A program made the translations under genes and the position numbers. Below, piece by piece: positions 6,616-15,486 of a DNA stretch of 41,998 bases. Under the pieces are notes generated by a model. The model had not been told where the DNA came from, ran no database searches, and was given only the letters and a program-made list of their open reading frames with translations. How positions within the stretch are numbered: position 1 is the first letter of the stretch; each line of letters opens with the position of its first letter. Source of the stretch: a virus; the IMG/VR virus record IMGVR_UViG_3300022890_000048, positions 1-41,998 of that record; one strand, 5' to 3'.

Positions 6616-7952
6616 ATGAAATTCGATGGAAGCCAAGTAGAAGACAGAAAGAGGCCCTCAAATACTTATTAGATCATGAAACTACTGAATTATTCTATGG
6701 TGGCGGTGCCGGAGGTGGAAAATCATACTTAGGTTGTGCTTGGACAATACTCTCTTGTTTACAATATCCTGGAATAAGAGGTCTAATGGGTCGAGCAGTG
6801 TTAAAATCATTAAAGGAATCAACACTATTGACATTCTTTGAGATCTGCAGAGATTGGGGATTAAAGAAAGATAAAGATTTCAAGTACAATTCAATTGAAG
6901 GAACAATCAAGTTCTCTAATGGATCGGAAGTTTATTTGAAAGATTTATTCGCTTATCCGAGTGATCCAGAGTTCGATAGTTTAGGTAGTACTGAGTATAC
7001 CTTCGCTTTTTTGGATGAGGTGTCCCAGATATCGGAAAAGGCAAAAAACATCGTTATGAGCCGTCTGCGGTTCAAATTAGATGCATATGACTTGATACCT
7101 AAGCTATTAATGGCAAGCAATCCATCTAAGAACTTTGCATATAGAGAATACTGGCAACCATGGAATGAGAATAAACTGCCAGCTTTCAGAAAATTCGTAC
7201 CTGCATTGGTAGATGACAACCCATTCATCAGTGATTACTATAAAGAGAATCTAAAGAAATTAGATAAGAACTCAAGAGAAAGACTTCTTTATGGGAACTG
7301 GAACTATGATGACGATCCGAGTAGGCTCTTTGATTACGATAAGATGATGCAAGTTTTTAATCTTGGATATGAAAGAAAGCCCCAGGAAAGAAGGTATATC
7401 AGTTGTGATGTAGCAAGATTCGGGCCAGATGAAACAGTAATAATCGTATGGCGAGACTTTTGTATCTATAAAATTTATCACTTCGGCAAGAGATCAACAA
7501 AAGAAACTGCGGACTTTCTTAAAAAGTTAGTAGATATAGAGGGTGTACCGAGGAGCAATATAGTAGTAGATGAGGACGGGGTAGGGGGCGGAGTTGTAGA
7601 TCAGGTACAAGGTTGTAAAGGATTCATAAACAATTCTCAAGCAAAGAGCACAAATACTATCTATAAGAAGAACTATGCAAACCTCAAAACAGAATGTTAT
7701 TTCTTATTAGCCAAGTACATTGATGAGGCAAGAATAGGTTGCGAACCAATAGACATAGACGTAAAGAAGAGGATAATTGAGGACTTAGAACAGATCAAGT
7801 GGAAGGATCCAGAGAAGGATAATAAGATATCTATCACTCCGAAGGAAGAGATTAAAGAGAATCTCGGTAAATCACCGGATTTCGGGGATGCTTTGATGAT
7901 GAGGATGGTGTTTGCTCAGAGAGAAGGGACCTTTGGATATATTGCAGTTTGA
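6612..7952 (+). CDS. terL: Terminase large subunit
   Basis: A 446-residue packaging motor. The Walker A motif is at residues 30-38 (GGGAGGGKS) and Walker B with the catalytic Glu near 131-137 (FAFLDEVS). The C-terminal RNase H-like nuclease shows CDVARFGPDETV near 240 and VDEDGVGGGVVDQ near 315, with a final acidic position in DFGDALMMR. It powers DNA translocation into the prohead and cuts the concatemer. Starts with an ATGA overlap after the methyltransferase and ends the packaging operon. Confidence 0.95.
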   Translation: MNEIRWKPSRRQKEALKYLLDHETTELFYGGGAGGGKSYLGCAWTILSCLQYPGIRGLMGRAVLKSLKESTLLTFFEICRDWGLKKDKDFKYNSIEGTIKFSNGSEVYLKDLFAYPSDPEFDSLGSTEYTFAFLDEVSQISEKAKNIVMSRLRFKLDAYDLIPKLLMASNPSKNFAYREYWQPWNENKLPAFRKFVPALVDDNPFISDYYKENLKKLDKNSRERLLYGNWNYDDDPSRLFDYDKMMQVFNLGYERKPQERRYISCDVARFGPDETVIIVWRDFCIYKIYHFGKRSTKETADFLKKLVDIEGVPRSNIVVDEDGVGGGVVDQVQGCKGFINNSQAKSTNTIYKKNYANLKTECYFLLAKYIDEARIGCEPIDIDVKKRIIEDLEQIKWKDPEKDNKISITPKEEIKENLGKSPDFGDALMMRMVFAQREGTFGYIAV

Positions 7953-7975
7953 AGTATAAAATCAGTGAATCAATA

Positions 7976-7984
7976 TTTAAAAAA
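7976..7984 (+). promoter_or_regulatory. Late-type promoter, TATA box for portal gene
   Basis: TTTAAAAAA lies about 25 bases before the portal ATG at 8005, which predicts a leaderless message. The surrounding element, TATAAAA, then 9-10 bases, then ATCAATATTTAAAAAA, recurs before other structural genes at 12870, 17022, 26611 and 27832. Confidence 0.7.
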
Positions 7985-8004
7985 GAGTTTTAACAACAAT
8001 TTAT

Positions 8005-9966
8005 ATGACAAAGGGCTATATTGCACTTTCAAAGGCACAAAAGCATATCTCTATTACTGAACAGTTTAAAGGAGAGACCAACGATGAAGAAGTAAGATTC
8101 CCCAAGTCACTGGGGGTTAAGCATCCGGTGGATTTCAAAGTAATGGAAGCATGGTACAATGGACATCCATTCGTTAAGGGAGCAATTGATAAACACGTTG
8201 ATTCAATCGTAGCAGATTTCACAGTTGATTCAAAAGATGACAAAAGTCTAACATTAATTGAGAGCTTTATTGCTAACACTAATTTTTTAGTATTCTTAAG
8301 ACAATGGATTTTAAATGCCCTTATCTCTGGAAACGGATTTATGGAATTAGATCTGGAAAATGAAAAAGTGAGAGTATTGGACAGTAAAACAATGTACGTA
8401 AAGCGTAATAGTAAGGGGAAAGTAATTGGTTATAATCAATATGTTGGAGAGATCAAGTCGTTTAAGAAAGACAGAAAAGAGATGATCCCATTCGGACCAG
8501 GAAATATTGCACACTTCCCAGTAAATACCTTAGCCGATAATGCCTATGGGTTGGGATTAATCTGGCCAAATAGAAATGCATTGGACATGCTGGCTCAAAA
8601 TGAATTGGACATGCATAAGTTAGTAAGCAGAAAAGCCGGAGCACCGTACCACGTAAAGATTGGACAACCAGGAGAGGCAGCACAGAAAGAAGACATAGAT
8701 GACTTCAATTCAAAGTTAGAATATTTAAATAGTAGAACAGAATGGGTAACAGACGGAAATGTAGAGATCAAAGGAGTAGACTTCGGAGATTTAGGGAAGA
8801 ACTTCGCGACATCATTAGAACATGATATCCAAGAATTAGTATTTGGTTTTCAAGTGCCAGCAACATTAATGGGTGTGATGAATGTGCCTGAAGGATTAGC
8901 TAAAGTACAGTTAGAAGCATTCCAAAGAAGGATTAAAAGTTTACAGGAGTCAGTAGAAAAAGTAATAGAGGAAAAGATATTCAAACAAATCTTAAATGCA
9001 AATAAGTTAGATACAGATATAGAAATCACTTGGAACCTCCCCGGTGAAACAGAGATCAACAATCGTATAGAGAGATTAACTAATTTATTGGGCGGAACAG
9101 TAGCTATTTCAGAGAACATGAAGAGAATGATAGAAAAAGAACTTGCTCAAGTATTAGACTTTCAAGATGCAGAGAAATATCTCAATGAACCAGACGAAGA
9201 GTTGAAAGGATTAGATGATGACCAAGCTAAAACAGATCCAATAGTTGATCCACTAAAACCAAAGCCAGAGAATCCAGAACGTAAGAAAGAAGAAAATATC
9301 AAACAACCAGAAGTTCCAGGGGAAAAACCTGCAGCCAAAGAAGAACATGAACACGTATTGACTGAAACAGGAATGTGCGGATGTGGATGCGGGCAACAAT
9401 TAACAGAAGAAGAGGTAGCAGAATATACGGTGGAAGAATGGTGCCAGTTACAAGAGGTGGCTGGATTTAATTATGTAGATTATTTAGTAAACATCCTCGG
9501 AAAGGCAGATACAGAGAAGTTCACAGACTTATTGGCCACAACAGAGCAACAATTAGATCTTGGATTATTAAGTCAAACAGATATAGAAAAACTAAGAGTA
9601 GTATTAAAGGATGGCTTCCAAAAGAACAAAACAATCAAACAAATAGAGTCAGACATAGGGAAGTTCATTAATCTTAAAGATAGATACGTAATTAATGAGC
9701 ATGGTGATAAGGTGCTTAAAGCAAGAGCAGAATCAAGGGCAAACAATATAGCAAGAACAGAAACTGTCAGATTAGCGAATAAGGGATTACTAAAGACATA
9801 CAATGAATCAGGGATTAAAAAAGTTAGATTTCTTGCTGCACTATCAGAGAGAACTTGCCCGCAATGTAGTGCATTAAATGGTGAAGTCTTTGAAATAAAT
9901 GAGGCAGAAGATTTAATCCCAGTGCATTCGTCTTGTAGATGTACTTGGATGTCTGTTCTTGATTGA
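8005..9966 (+). CDS. Portal protein fused to MuF-like head protein
   Basis: A 653-residue protein. Residues about 30-430 are an HK97/SPP1-like portal (WYNGHPFVKGAIDKHVDSIV; VFGFQVPATLMGV). Then a Pro/Lys/Glu linker and a small Cys cluster (CGCGCGQQ near residue 454) lead to a MuF domain: ARTETVRLANKGLL, and near the end a zinc-like site in SERTCPQCSALNGEVF with HSSCRC. The portal forms the DNA gate and connector, while MuF proteins are carried in the head and may be ejected. In most phages these are two genes; here they are one. Translation probably starts from a leaderless mRNA. Confidence 0.9.
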   Translation: MTKGYIALSKAQKHISITEQFKGETNDEEVRFPKSLGVKHPVDFKVMEAWYNGHPFVKGAIDKHVDSIVADFTVDSKDDKSLTLIESFIANTNFLVFLRQWILNALISGNGFMELDLENEKVRVLDSKTMYVKRNSKGKVIGYNQYVGEIKSFKKDRKEMIPFGPGNIAHFPVNTLADNAYGLGLIWPNRNALDMLAQNELDMHKLVSRKAGAPYHVKIGQPGEAAQKEDIDDFNSKLEYLNSRTEWVTDGNVEIKGVDFGDLGKNFATSLEHDIQELVFGFQVPATLMGVMNVPEGLAKVQLEAFQRRIKSLQESVEKVIEEKIFKQILNANKLDTDIEITWNLPGETEINNRIERLTNLLGGTVAISENMKRMIEKELAQVLDFQDAEKYLNEPDEELKGLDDDQAKTDPIVDPLKPKPENPERKKEENIKQPEVPGEKPAAKEEHEHVLTETGMCGCGCGQQLTEEEVAEYTVEEWCQLQEVAGFNYVDYLVNILGKADTEKFTDLLATTEQQLDLGLLSQTDIEKLRVVLKDGFQKNKTIKQIESDIGKFINLKDRYVINEHGDKVLKARAESRANNIARTETVRLANKGLLKTYNESGIKKVRFLAALSERTCPQCSALNGEVFEINEAEDLIPVHSSCRCTWMSVLD

Positions 9967-11108
9967 TGGGACAAATTACTAATTCAACGATGGGGAGCCC
10001 AATCGCTATAGTTAACCATCAAGGAAGATTATTGGTTGATATTGGAAGCTCAATAAATATCGGTTCGGTATCCGCGCAAGTGGACTCAATATATGTTCAA
10101 AGCGGTGCGATGTACATCCAAAGCGGGACAGTAACAGTAGATAATTTATATGCTGGAAGTGAATCTTGGGTAAAAGAAGTTCCAAAGACAGAGGTTTATA
10201 CTTCTGGAATAGTTAGTGTTAGTGGAGTTGTAGGTGTGGAGTTTAGTAATGATTACGTTAATGTTATCCAATCAGGAACCCAGTGGGCAGTTAGCGGAGT
10301 GGTTACAGCTAATACTGGTTTATACGCAGGAAGCGAGACAACAATTCTAAACTTTGGGGACTTAGGAAGCAGCAGAGTAGTAATTGGAAGTGTTGCTATA
10401 ACAGGAAGTGTTCAAACATTCGGAACATCAATAACTGTTGGAAGCGAGTCTTGGATTAAGAACTTTGATGACTTGGGTAGTTCAACAGTAGTGACTAACT
10501 TCAGTGATTTGGGCAGTACCAGAGTAGTGCAAGGAAATGTAGACGTAGATAATTTATATGCGGGAAGTGAATATACAATACTCAATTTCGGTGATCTCGG
10601 CTCAAATAGTGTTATAACTAATTTCGGGACACTTGGTTCCTCGAGAGTTATTGAGAACCTTGGAGTTTTAGGATCATCAAGAGTTATAACAAATGTGGTT
10701 GGTGTAACCCCAAGCGGAACTTTTACAGTAGCAACAGATAATTATCTCGGAAGCGAGGTATATCAAGGAACAAGCCCATTGGTGGTTCTCGGAAGCGTGA
10801 ATATAGACAATGCAACGACCATAGGGAGTATAGGCAACCAAATAGTAACTGGTAGCGTAAACGTGACCAATTTTGCACAAGTGGGCAGTTTAACAACACA
10901 GGGGGTTGCAATATCAGGAACTCCAGAAGTATTCGTTGATACAAGGGAAAATACTTCTAATTCTTACAATCCAGACATGATATTAGTTTATTCTGGTGGG
11001 GTCATAGGTAGCATTTATAAGAACACCGGAACGGGAAGTATAATTCAAGTCCTTTCTTATGATGCAAGCGATAATTTAACAAACGTCAGTCCGTGGGGGG
11101 CAGTATAA
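9966..11108 (+). CDS. Repeat-rich fibre or decoration protein
   Basis: About 380 residues built from short beta-forming repeats rich in Gly, Ser, Val and Asn. NFGDLGSSxVV recurs at least five times, and DNLYAGSE occurs three times in close variants. The opening (IGSVSAQVDSIYVQSG) is closely similar to the start of the protein at 27952, so the two are paralogues. Such repeats suit a trimeric beta-helical fibre or capsid-surface spike. The ATG at 9966 overlaps the portal stop, so the protein is coupled to the head genes and may be a head fibre rather than a tail fibre. Confidence 0.65.
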   Translation: MGQITNSTMGSPIAIVNHQGRLLVDIGSSINIGSVSAQVDSIYVQSGAMYIQSGTVTVDNLYAGSESWVKEVPKTEVYTSGIVSVSGVVGVEFSNDYVNVIQSGTQWAVSGVVTANTGLYAGSETTILNFGDLGSSRVVIGSVAITGSVQTFGTSITVGSESWIKNFDDLGSSTVVTNFSDLGSTRVVQGNVDVDNLYAGSEYTILNFGDLGSNSVITNFGTLGSSRVIENLGVLGSSRVITNVVGVTPSGTFTVATDNYLGSEVYQGTSPLVVLGSVNIDNATTIGSIGNQIVTGSVNVTNFAQVGSLTTQGVAISGTPEVFVDTRENTSNSYNPDMILVYSGGVIGSIYKNTGTGSIIQVLSYDASDNLTNVSPWGAV

Positions 11109-11968
11109 TGGGAGACGTAGCAACATTGAATCCTTTTACAGGGGACTTACAATTGATTAATCGGGCTACTGGTGATACAGGATATACTAACTTAACAGAG
11201 TTTGTAGACCAAACAGCTTGGAGATTATTTTATTCTAATGCAGATGGAGATGTTACAGAACTTGTGTTTGGAGATTCAGATAAAGTTTTAACTTCTAACG
11301 GAGCAACATCAGCACCAACTTGGGAAACTCCAAGTGGTGGTGCACAAACACCTTGGACGGCAAACATAGAAGGGGCAGAATATGCTCTTGGAAGTGTTGG
11401 GGACATAGACCACGACGACGCAACAGCTTCAGATTGGAATTTAATAAACAAAGACCAAGACAAAGATATTAATTTAAAAATTAATGATGGAGGAACAGAG
11501 AGGACAGCAATACAAATTCATGGAGATAGCGGAATAATATCACACCCTCGACAAAGTTTTGTGGTTGCTTACATAGGAGCAAGGCAAACTATTGCCAACG
11601 CTACAAATACAACCTTGAATTTTGACACAGAAGAAGTTGATGTTTTAGGAGAATTTAACACAACAACCAAAACATTTACAGCGATAGAAGCAGGAGTTTA
11701 TAATGTTACATGCACAGCATCTTGGCTGAATGTAAATGTAAATAAAACATATTTTATTCAGATCCGTTCTTCATCAGCCCCAACGCTAGCAAGATTTTCA
11801 AATACTACGGTAGCTCAAATACTTTTAGGGCAAATGAACTCTATTAATGTAAAACTAGCAGCAGGGGGTACAATATATGTTCAGGGTTATCAGAACAGCG
11901 GTGGAAACGAAATTGTTGAGGGCGGATCGTCATGGGAGAGTACTTTAACCATAACAAAGGTATCATAA
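11108..11968 (+). CDS. C1q/TNF-like domain structural protein
   Basis: About 286 residues. The N-terminal part resembles phage tail-fibre stems, with LTSNGATSAPTWETPSGG, a common linker before a receptor-binding head. Residues about 155-286 fit a C1q-like jelly roll (TTLNFDTEEVDVLGEFN, FTAIEAGVYNVTC, and a terminal strand SSWESTLTITKVS). C1q-like trimers bind surfaces or ligands in many phages. Its ATG overlaps the stop of the repeat protein, so the two are probably assembled together. Confidence 0.7.
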   Translation: MGDVATLNPFTGDLQLINRATGDTGYTNLTEFVDQTAWRLFYSNADGDVTELVFGDSDKVLTSNGATSAPTWETPSGGAQTPWTANIEGAEYALGSVGDIDHDDATASDWNLINKDQDKDINLKINDGGTERTAIQIHGDSGIISHPRQSFVVAYIGARQTIANATNTTLNFDTEEVDVLGEFNTTTKTFTAIEAGVYNVTCTASWLNVNVNKTYFIQIRSSSAPTLARFSNTTVAQILLGQMNSINVKLAAGGTIYVQGYQNSGGNEIVEGGSSWESTLTITKVS

Positions 11969-12216
11969 TGAAAATTTTAAAAATAGAAAGCAACAGTATC
12001 AATAAAGAAAAAAAGATAGTAATAACTTTGGAAGGTTACCCACACGCTAAACCTGTATTTCCAGCAGACATATCAGAAGAAGAATTAAAAACAAAATTAG
12101 CAGAATGGAAGATAAACCAAGACGAAGTGGATGCTATCAATGCTAATGCTGTTGCAGAAAAGGTAGTAGAAAAAGACATTAGTGAATTAAGGGACTTAGA
12201 AGGAAAAGAAATATGA
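11968..12216 (+). CDS. Hypothetical protein, 82 aa
   Basis: A small protein with a beta-rich start (MKILKIESNSINKEKKIVI) and a helical, acidic C-terminus. No family recognised. It follows the C1q-like gene with a TAATG overlap and precedes another small gene with ATGA. Similar short proteins often follow fibre genes as chaperones, but that is only a guess from position. Confidence 0.55.
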   Translation: MKILKIESNSINKEKKIVITLEGYPHAKPVFPADISEEELKTKLAEWKINQDEVDAINANAVAEKVVEKDISELRDLEGKEI

Positions 12217-12395
12217 AAGAAGAAAGAATAACCATAGAACCGAAAGATAAAGAGCTCGGATTAGAGATAATGGAATTTATGAAGGACATAGAAGATATCA
12301 TGGATGCCGCAAAAAAGGTAAGTCAACCTTATTATAAATTCGATCCATCAATGTTTTTGATGTGGAGGTTAAATGAAAATAGAAGAAAGGCCTAA
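12213..12395 (+). CDS. Hypothetical protein, 60 aa
   Basis: An acidic helical protein with Met and Asp clusters (IMEFMKDIEDIMDAAKKV) and a basic end. No cysteines or membrane segment. Overlaps both neighbours, which supports it as a gene. Function unknown. Confidence 0.5.
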   Translation: MKEERITIEPKDKELGLEIMEFMKDIEDIMDAAKKVSQPYYKFDPSMFLMWRLNENRRKA

Positions 12396-12525
12396 ATGTG
12401 AAAAGCCAGGATGTGAAGAGTATGCCATAGTCTTATGGGGAGATATGTGGCTTTGCGGGAATCATTTGGTAGAATTGCAAGAGAAATTAAATAAAGAACG
12501 GAGGGATATGTTAATACATGGTTAG
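12373..12525 (+). CDS. Mini zinc-binding protein, 50 aa
   Basis: A short frame starting inside the end of the previous gene. It carries Cys9-x4-Cys14 and a second pair in LCGNH near residue 32, a CxxxxC...CxxH arrangement that could hold one zinc ion. The rest is charged helix. It overlaps the next start by eight bases. The tight overlaps and the metal-ligand spacing argue that it is real. Confidence 0.55.
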   Translation: MKIEERPKCEKPGCEEYAIVLWGDMWLCGNHLVELQEKLNKERRDMLIHG

Positions 12526-12844
12526 GATAATCAAGAAAACACAGCAAAGAGTAGTAACTATGCCGCACATAGGGGATGTTATAGAGTTTTCAAACTCAGG
12601 TCACGATGCAGTAGATAAAGAGAGTGTCCCAATTATTGGTCCCTGGGAAGATACCTTGATAGATGGTGTTACAACTTCTGGCGGACCTCCCAGCAGACAA
12701 CAACTCATGTGGGGTGGGCACGGAAATAAGCTCCAAGGAACAACTGCAGCCTTAATGGGTGCGGAATTAGATAGCTTAAATGTGGTAGGACAACGGAAAT
12801 CTACGCATAGAAGACGTAAAACAACAGTATCAATTGATACATAG
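12518..12844 (+). CDS. Hypothetical protein, 108 aa
   Basis: No family recognised. It has a Gly/Pro-rich middle (TTSGGPPSRQQLMWGGHG) and a basic tail (RKSTHRRRKTT) that could contact DNA or RNA. It is the last gene before the promoter of the prohead protease gene, so it closes the portal operon. A minor head protein is possible from position only. Confidence 0.55.
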   Translation: MVRIIKKTQQRVVTMPHIGDVIEFSNSGHDAVDKESVPIIGPWEDTLIDGVTTSGGPPSRQQLMWGGHGNKLQGTTAALMGAELDSLNVVGQRKSTHRRRKTTVSIDT

Positions 12845-12869
12845 TTATTTTATACTTAGTTTATCAACG

Positions 12870-12877
12870 TTTAAAAA
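12870..12877 (+). promoter_or_regulatory. Late-type promoter, TATA box for head operon
   Basis: TTTAAAAA about 25 bases before ATG 12899. The same ATCAACGTTTAAAAA core is found before the HNH gene at 17022. The spacing decides the start: 12899, giving a leaderless mRNA, rather than a TTG 15 bases upstream. Confidence 0.7.
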
Positions 12878-12898
12878 GCAAAATTGAGTAATTTAACC

Positions 12899-13858
12899 AT
12901 GGCTCTCGAAGAAAAAGAACTGGCTGTGAATAACATAGAACTTAAGTGGAACGAGCAGATAGTTGAATTTGATTCAAAAACCGAAGCATCTGAAGATTTC
13001 AAGATTAAAGGGATAGCAATAAACGAGACAACTACTTCTAATGGGCATAAATTTCTTTCAGAAGAATTAAGCAAATCAGCTGGAAGCCTAATGGGTGTAC
13101 CATTACTTAAAGATCATGAAAATAGAATAGAAAACATTGTTGGGAGAGTAACAAACGCATACTTTGACTCAATGCAAAATAATATTCAATTTGAAGCAAA
13201 GATCATGGATGTCAAAGTCCGAGAGATGATAAAAGATGGAAGGATTAATTCAGTAAGTGTTGGAGCATCAGTAAGTGAATTAGAAGAAACAGAAGAAGGG
13301 GAAATTATCCCAAGAGGAATCCAATTTAAAGAATTAAGTTTGGTGGCAGTTCCAGCAGATCAAGGGGCAACATTCAATGTGGCTTTAATGGAAGCATATA
13401 ACAAAGATAATCCAAAAGTTAAGGCAGAAGAATTAAGAAAAAATAAGGGCCTAACAAAAGCACAATCATTCTCATCTAATGAGAAACTTAAACAAATGAA
13501 AGGGGGAAAATTACAAATGACAGAAGACACACCAGAGGAAAAAGAACAACCTGAAGAAAAAGTCGAAGCACCAGCAGAAACTGCAGAGGAAACTAAGGAA
13601 GAATCGAAAGAAGAACCTAAAGAGGAACCAGCAGTTACAGAAGAGAACGTTAAGAACTGGGTTAAAGAGGCTATCAAAGAATCTGACGCCGACGAAGCGC
13701 CTAAAGAAGCACCAGCTGAATCTAAAGAGGAAGTTAAGGATGAAGTTAAGGATGAAGAAGACGAGGACGAAGAGGAAGTTGAGGAAGGTTTAAAGTTCGT
13801 ACAAGAATCCGGAAGTTTACGGGGTGGAGCTATCACTGTAGTGCGAAAACTTAGATAA
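12899..13858 (+). CDS. Prohead protease fused to acidic scaffold
   Basis: A 319-residue protein. Residues about 20-165 match the herpesvirus/HK97-type prohead serine protease fold, with candidate catalytic His73 in LLKDHENRI and Ser118/120 in INSVSVGAS. Residues about 200-300 are extremely rich in Glu, Lys and Pro, the composition of a scaffolding domain. The end (GSLRGGAITVVRKL) may be a capsid-binding or cleavage tail. The protease matures the prohead and removes the scaffold. It lies directly upstream of the decoration and capsid genes. Confidence 0.85.
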   Translation: MALEEKELAVNNIELKWNEQIVEFDSKTEASEDFKIKGIAINETTTSNGHKFLSEELSKSAGSLMGVPLLKDHENRIENIVGRVTNAYFDSMQNNIQFEAKIMDVKVREMIKDGRINSVSVGASVSELEETEEGEIIPRGIQFKELSLVAVPADQGATFNVALMEAYNKDNPKVKAEELRKNKGLTKAQSFSSNEKLKQMKGGKLQMTEDTPEEKEQPEEKVEAPAETAEETKEESKEEPKEEPAVTEENVKNWVKEAIKESDADEAPKEAPAESKEEVKDEVKDEEDEDEEEVEEGLKFVQESGSLRGGAITVVRKLR

Positions 13859-14319
13859 TGGCAAATCCATTAGGAGCAGTCGTAATAGCAGATGGAGGAA
13901 ACCCAAGAACTTTGACAGGTATTGCTTTAGAAACAATCTCTGGAGGTCAAATAGTAGTAGTATCAGGCGCATTTGATGCAGTAAGTTCAGGAGCATCGAG
14001 CTTTAAAACTTCAGACATCGAAGTAGCTCAGATAGTTAGTGCTGAGAGAGCAAACGGTGTAGCACTTAGAAATGCAACTTCAGGTAATGAAGTGGTATTC
14101 CTTACAAGAGGAGCAGTTATTGTTCCATCTTTGGGATCAGTTCTACAAGGTACATCAATTGAAGCAGTTAGTGCAGATGGAGTTAGATCTCTATCTTCAG
14201 GAGCAGTTCCAACAGGATTGTATGCAGGAGTATCTGCAAACAAGGTTATTGGAAGAGCATTAACAGCAGCAGGATCAGTAACAGCAGGAAACTATGCGTT
14301 AATTGATTTTAGTTTTTAA
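13858..14319 (+). CDS. Putative capsid decoration protein
   Basis: A 153-residue protein of alternating short beta strands rich in Ala, Gly, Ser and Val (TLTGIALETISGGQIVVVSG). Size, composition and position between protease and major capsid protein match head decoration or stabilisation proteins of siphoviruses. It starts on the last base of the protease gene and ends one base before the capsid ATG, so equal or greater expression with capsid is expected. Confidence 0.65.
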   Translation: MANPLGAVVIADGGNPRTLTGIALETISGGQIVVVSGAFDAVSSGASSFKTSDIEVAQIVSAERANGVALRNATSGNEVVFLTRGAVIVPSLGSVLQGTSIEAVSADGVRSLSSGAVPTGLYAGVSANKVIGRALTAAGSVTAGNYALIDFSF

Positions 14320-14320
14320 G

Positions 14321-15184
14321 ATGGCAAATTTGAAACACATAACAGAATATATTGGTACAGAAGACGGAACAGCAGGAACACTATTAATTCCTAAATTAAT
14401 AGTTTCTAAGATGATCGAAGAAGTAGACAAAAAATTACTTCCAAGAGAATTAGCTGCACAAGTTTGGACACCAAATATGATTCAAGGATCATCTTTCACA
14501 GTTAACTTGGAAGATCCAGACACAATGGATGTTCGAAAAGTTGGAGAAGGTGCTGAAATACCATTGGACGCTCTTGAATATGAAACTGTAACATTTACTC
14601 CAAAAAAGTATGGTGTTGCAATTAGAATAACAAGAGAGATGATGGAAGACGCGCAATTCCCAATACTTGAAGGGCAAATTAGAGCCGCAGGTAGAAGATT
14701 CGCTGAGAAAGAAACTGAGTTAATCTTAACAGCATTAGACGGAGCAGGTACTACAGTTGCTGGAGGAGCAGCCGCAACAATTGCTAACATAACAGAAGCT
14801 ATGGAAGGAATTGAGTCATATAGTTACACACCTACAGATATAGTAATTGGTAGGGAATTTCTTTATGATTTGAGAAATATCGATACTTTTGTTGAAGCAG
14901 CTAAGGCCGGAAACACAGACATGTTAAGTAGAGGGTTCCTTGGAACAATCTATGGATTAAATGTAGGTGTATTCGACGATAAGGCAAGCCCAACACCAGG
15001 AACATACAAGAAATACGCATACGTACTTGACAGAAGTCAAGCATACGGTCTTGCAGTGAAGCGTGATTTAACAGTTGAAAATTTCGACTTACCAATTTAC
15101 GATATGCAAGGAACAGCTATTACTTGGAGATTTGACGTCCAACTATTGAGAAGCAACGCTGTGGCAAAGATCACAACAGCTTAG
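14321..15184 (+). CDS. Major capsid protein, HK97 fold
   Basis: A 287-residue protein. The N-terminal arm is followed by an E-loop region (FTVNLEDPDTMDVRKVGEG), then a spine-helix segment (FPILEGQIRAAGRRFAEKE) and a P/A-domain ending in AITWRFDVQLL. This matches HK97-type capsid proteins. It forms the icosahedral shell. There is no long delta domain, because the acidic scaffold is on the protease gene. The ATG at 14321 is chosen over an upstream ATT because it follows the decoration stop directly. A T-rich tract after the stop probably ends a fraction of transcripts. Confidence 0.9.
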   Translation: MANLKHITEYIGTEDGTAGTLLIPKLIVSKMIEEVDKKLLPRELAAQVWTPNMIQGSSFTVNLEDPDTMDVRKVGEGAEIPLDALEYETVTFTPKKYGVAIRITREMMEDAQFPILEGQIRAAGRRFAEKETELILTALDGAGTTVAGGAAATIANITEAMEGIESYSYTPTDIVIGREFLYDLRNIDTFVEAAKAGNTDMLSRGFLGTIYGLNVGVFDDKASPTPGTYKKYAYVLDRSQAYGLAVKRDLTVENFDLPIYDMQGTAITWRFDVQLLRSNAVAKITTA

Positions 15185-15196
15185 GGTTCAAAACAA

Positions 15197-15224
15197 TTTT
15201 TTTTATTATTTTTTTTATTATTTT
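15197..15224 (+). terminator. T-rich terminator after capsid gene
   Basis: A run of 24 T residues broken by four A residues, without a strong hairpin. Oligo-T tracts of this kind end transcription in archaea. It sits 13 bases past the capsid stop and 30 bases before the next start, so it could set the high capsid-to-tail expression ratio by partial termination. Confidence 0.55.
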
Positions 15225-15253
15225 CAGAGACAATTAAATAGGAGACAAAAAAC

Positions 15254-15478
15254 ATGACAACAGGAAGTTTAGCACTCGGCTTAGTTCGAGGAATGAAGCA
15301 AGAAATGGGCGCATCGGGAGCAGGAATTCCGGCACTACTTTATGTAGAAGGAACACCAGACGGAAATTTAATGGCCGTTACAGGTAACGATGTGGTTTAC
15401 GACGCAGTAAACGACCAATTCTACAAGTCCGAAACAGCCAGTGAAACAGATTGGATTAAATTGGGAAGTGTTGCTTAG
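15254..15478 (+). CDS. Hypothetical head protein, 74 aa
   Basis: A small protein with GLVRGMKQEMGASGAG and a beta-rich C-terminus (VVYDAVNDQFYKSETASE). It has a clear GGAG ribosome binding site about ten bases before the ATG. No family recognised; position between capsid and connector genes suggests a minor head or decoration protein. Confidence 0.6.
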   Translation: MTTGSLALGLVRGMKQEMGASGAGIPALLYVEGTPDGNLMAVTGNDVVYDAVNDQFYKSETASETDWIKLGSVA

Positions 15479-15486
15479 GAGTTTAA

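Noticed and set aside
9966-11108. CRISPR array or DNA tandem repeat
   Set aside because: The repeats are protein-level (GSS and AGSE units) with variable DNA and no constant spacer length. No CRISPR array is present elsewhere in the window.
13360-13836. Ser-rich - strand frame opposite the prohead protease tail
   Set aside because: Glu/Lys-rich coding on the + strand yields Ser/Leu/Phe on the opposite strand; no independent support.
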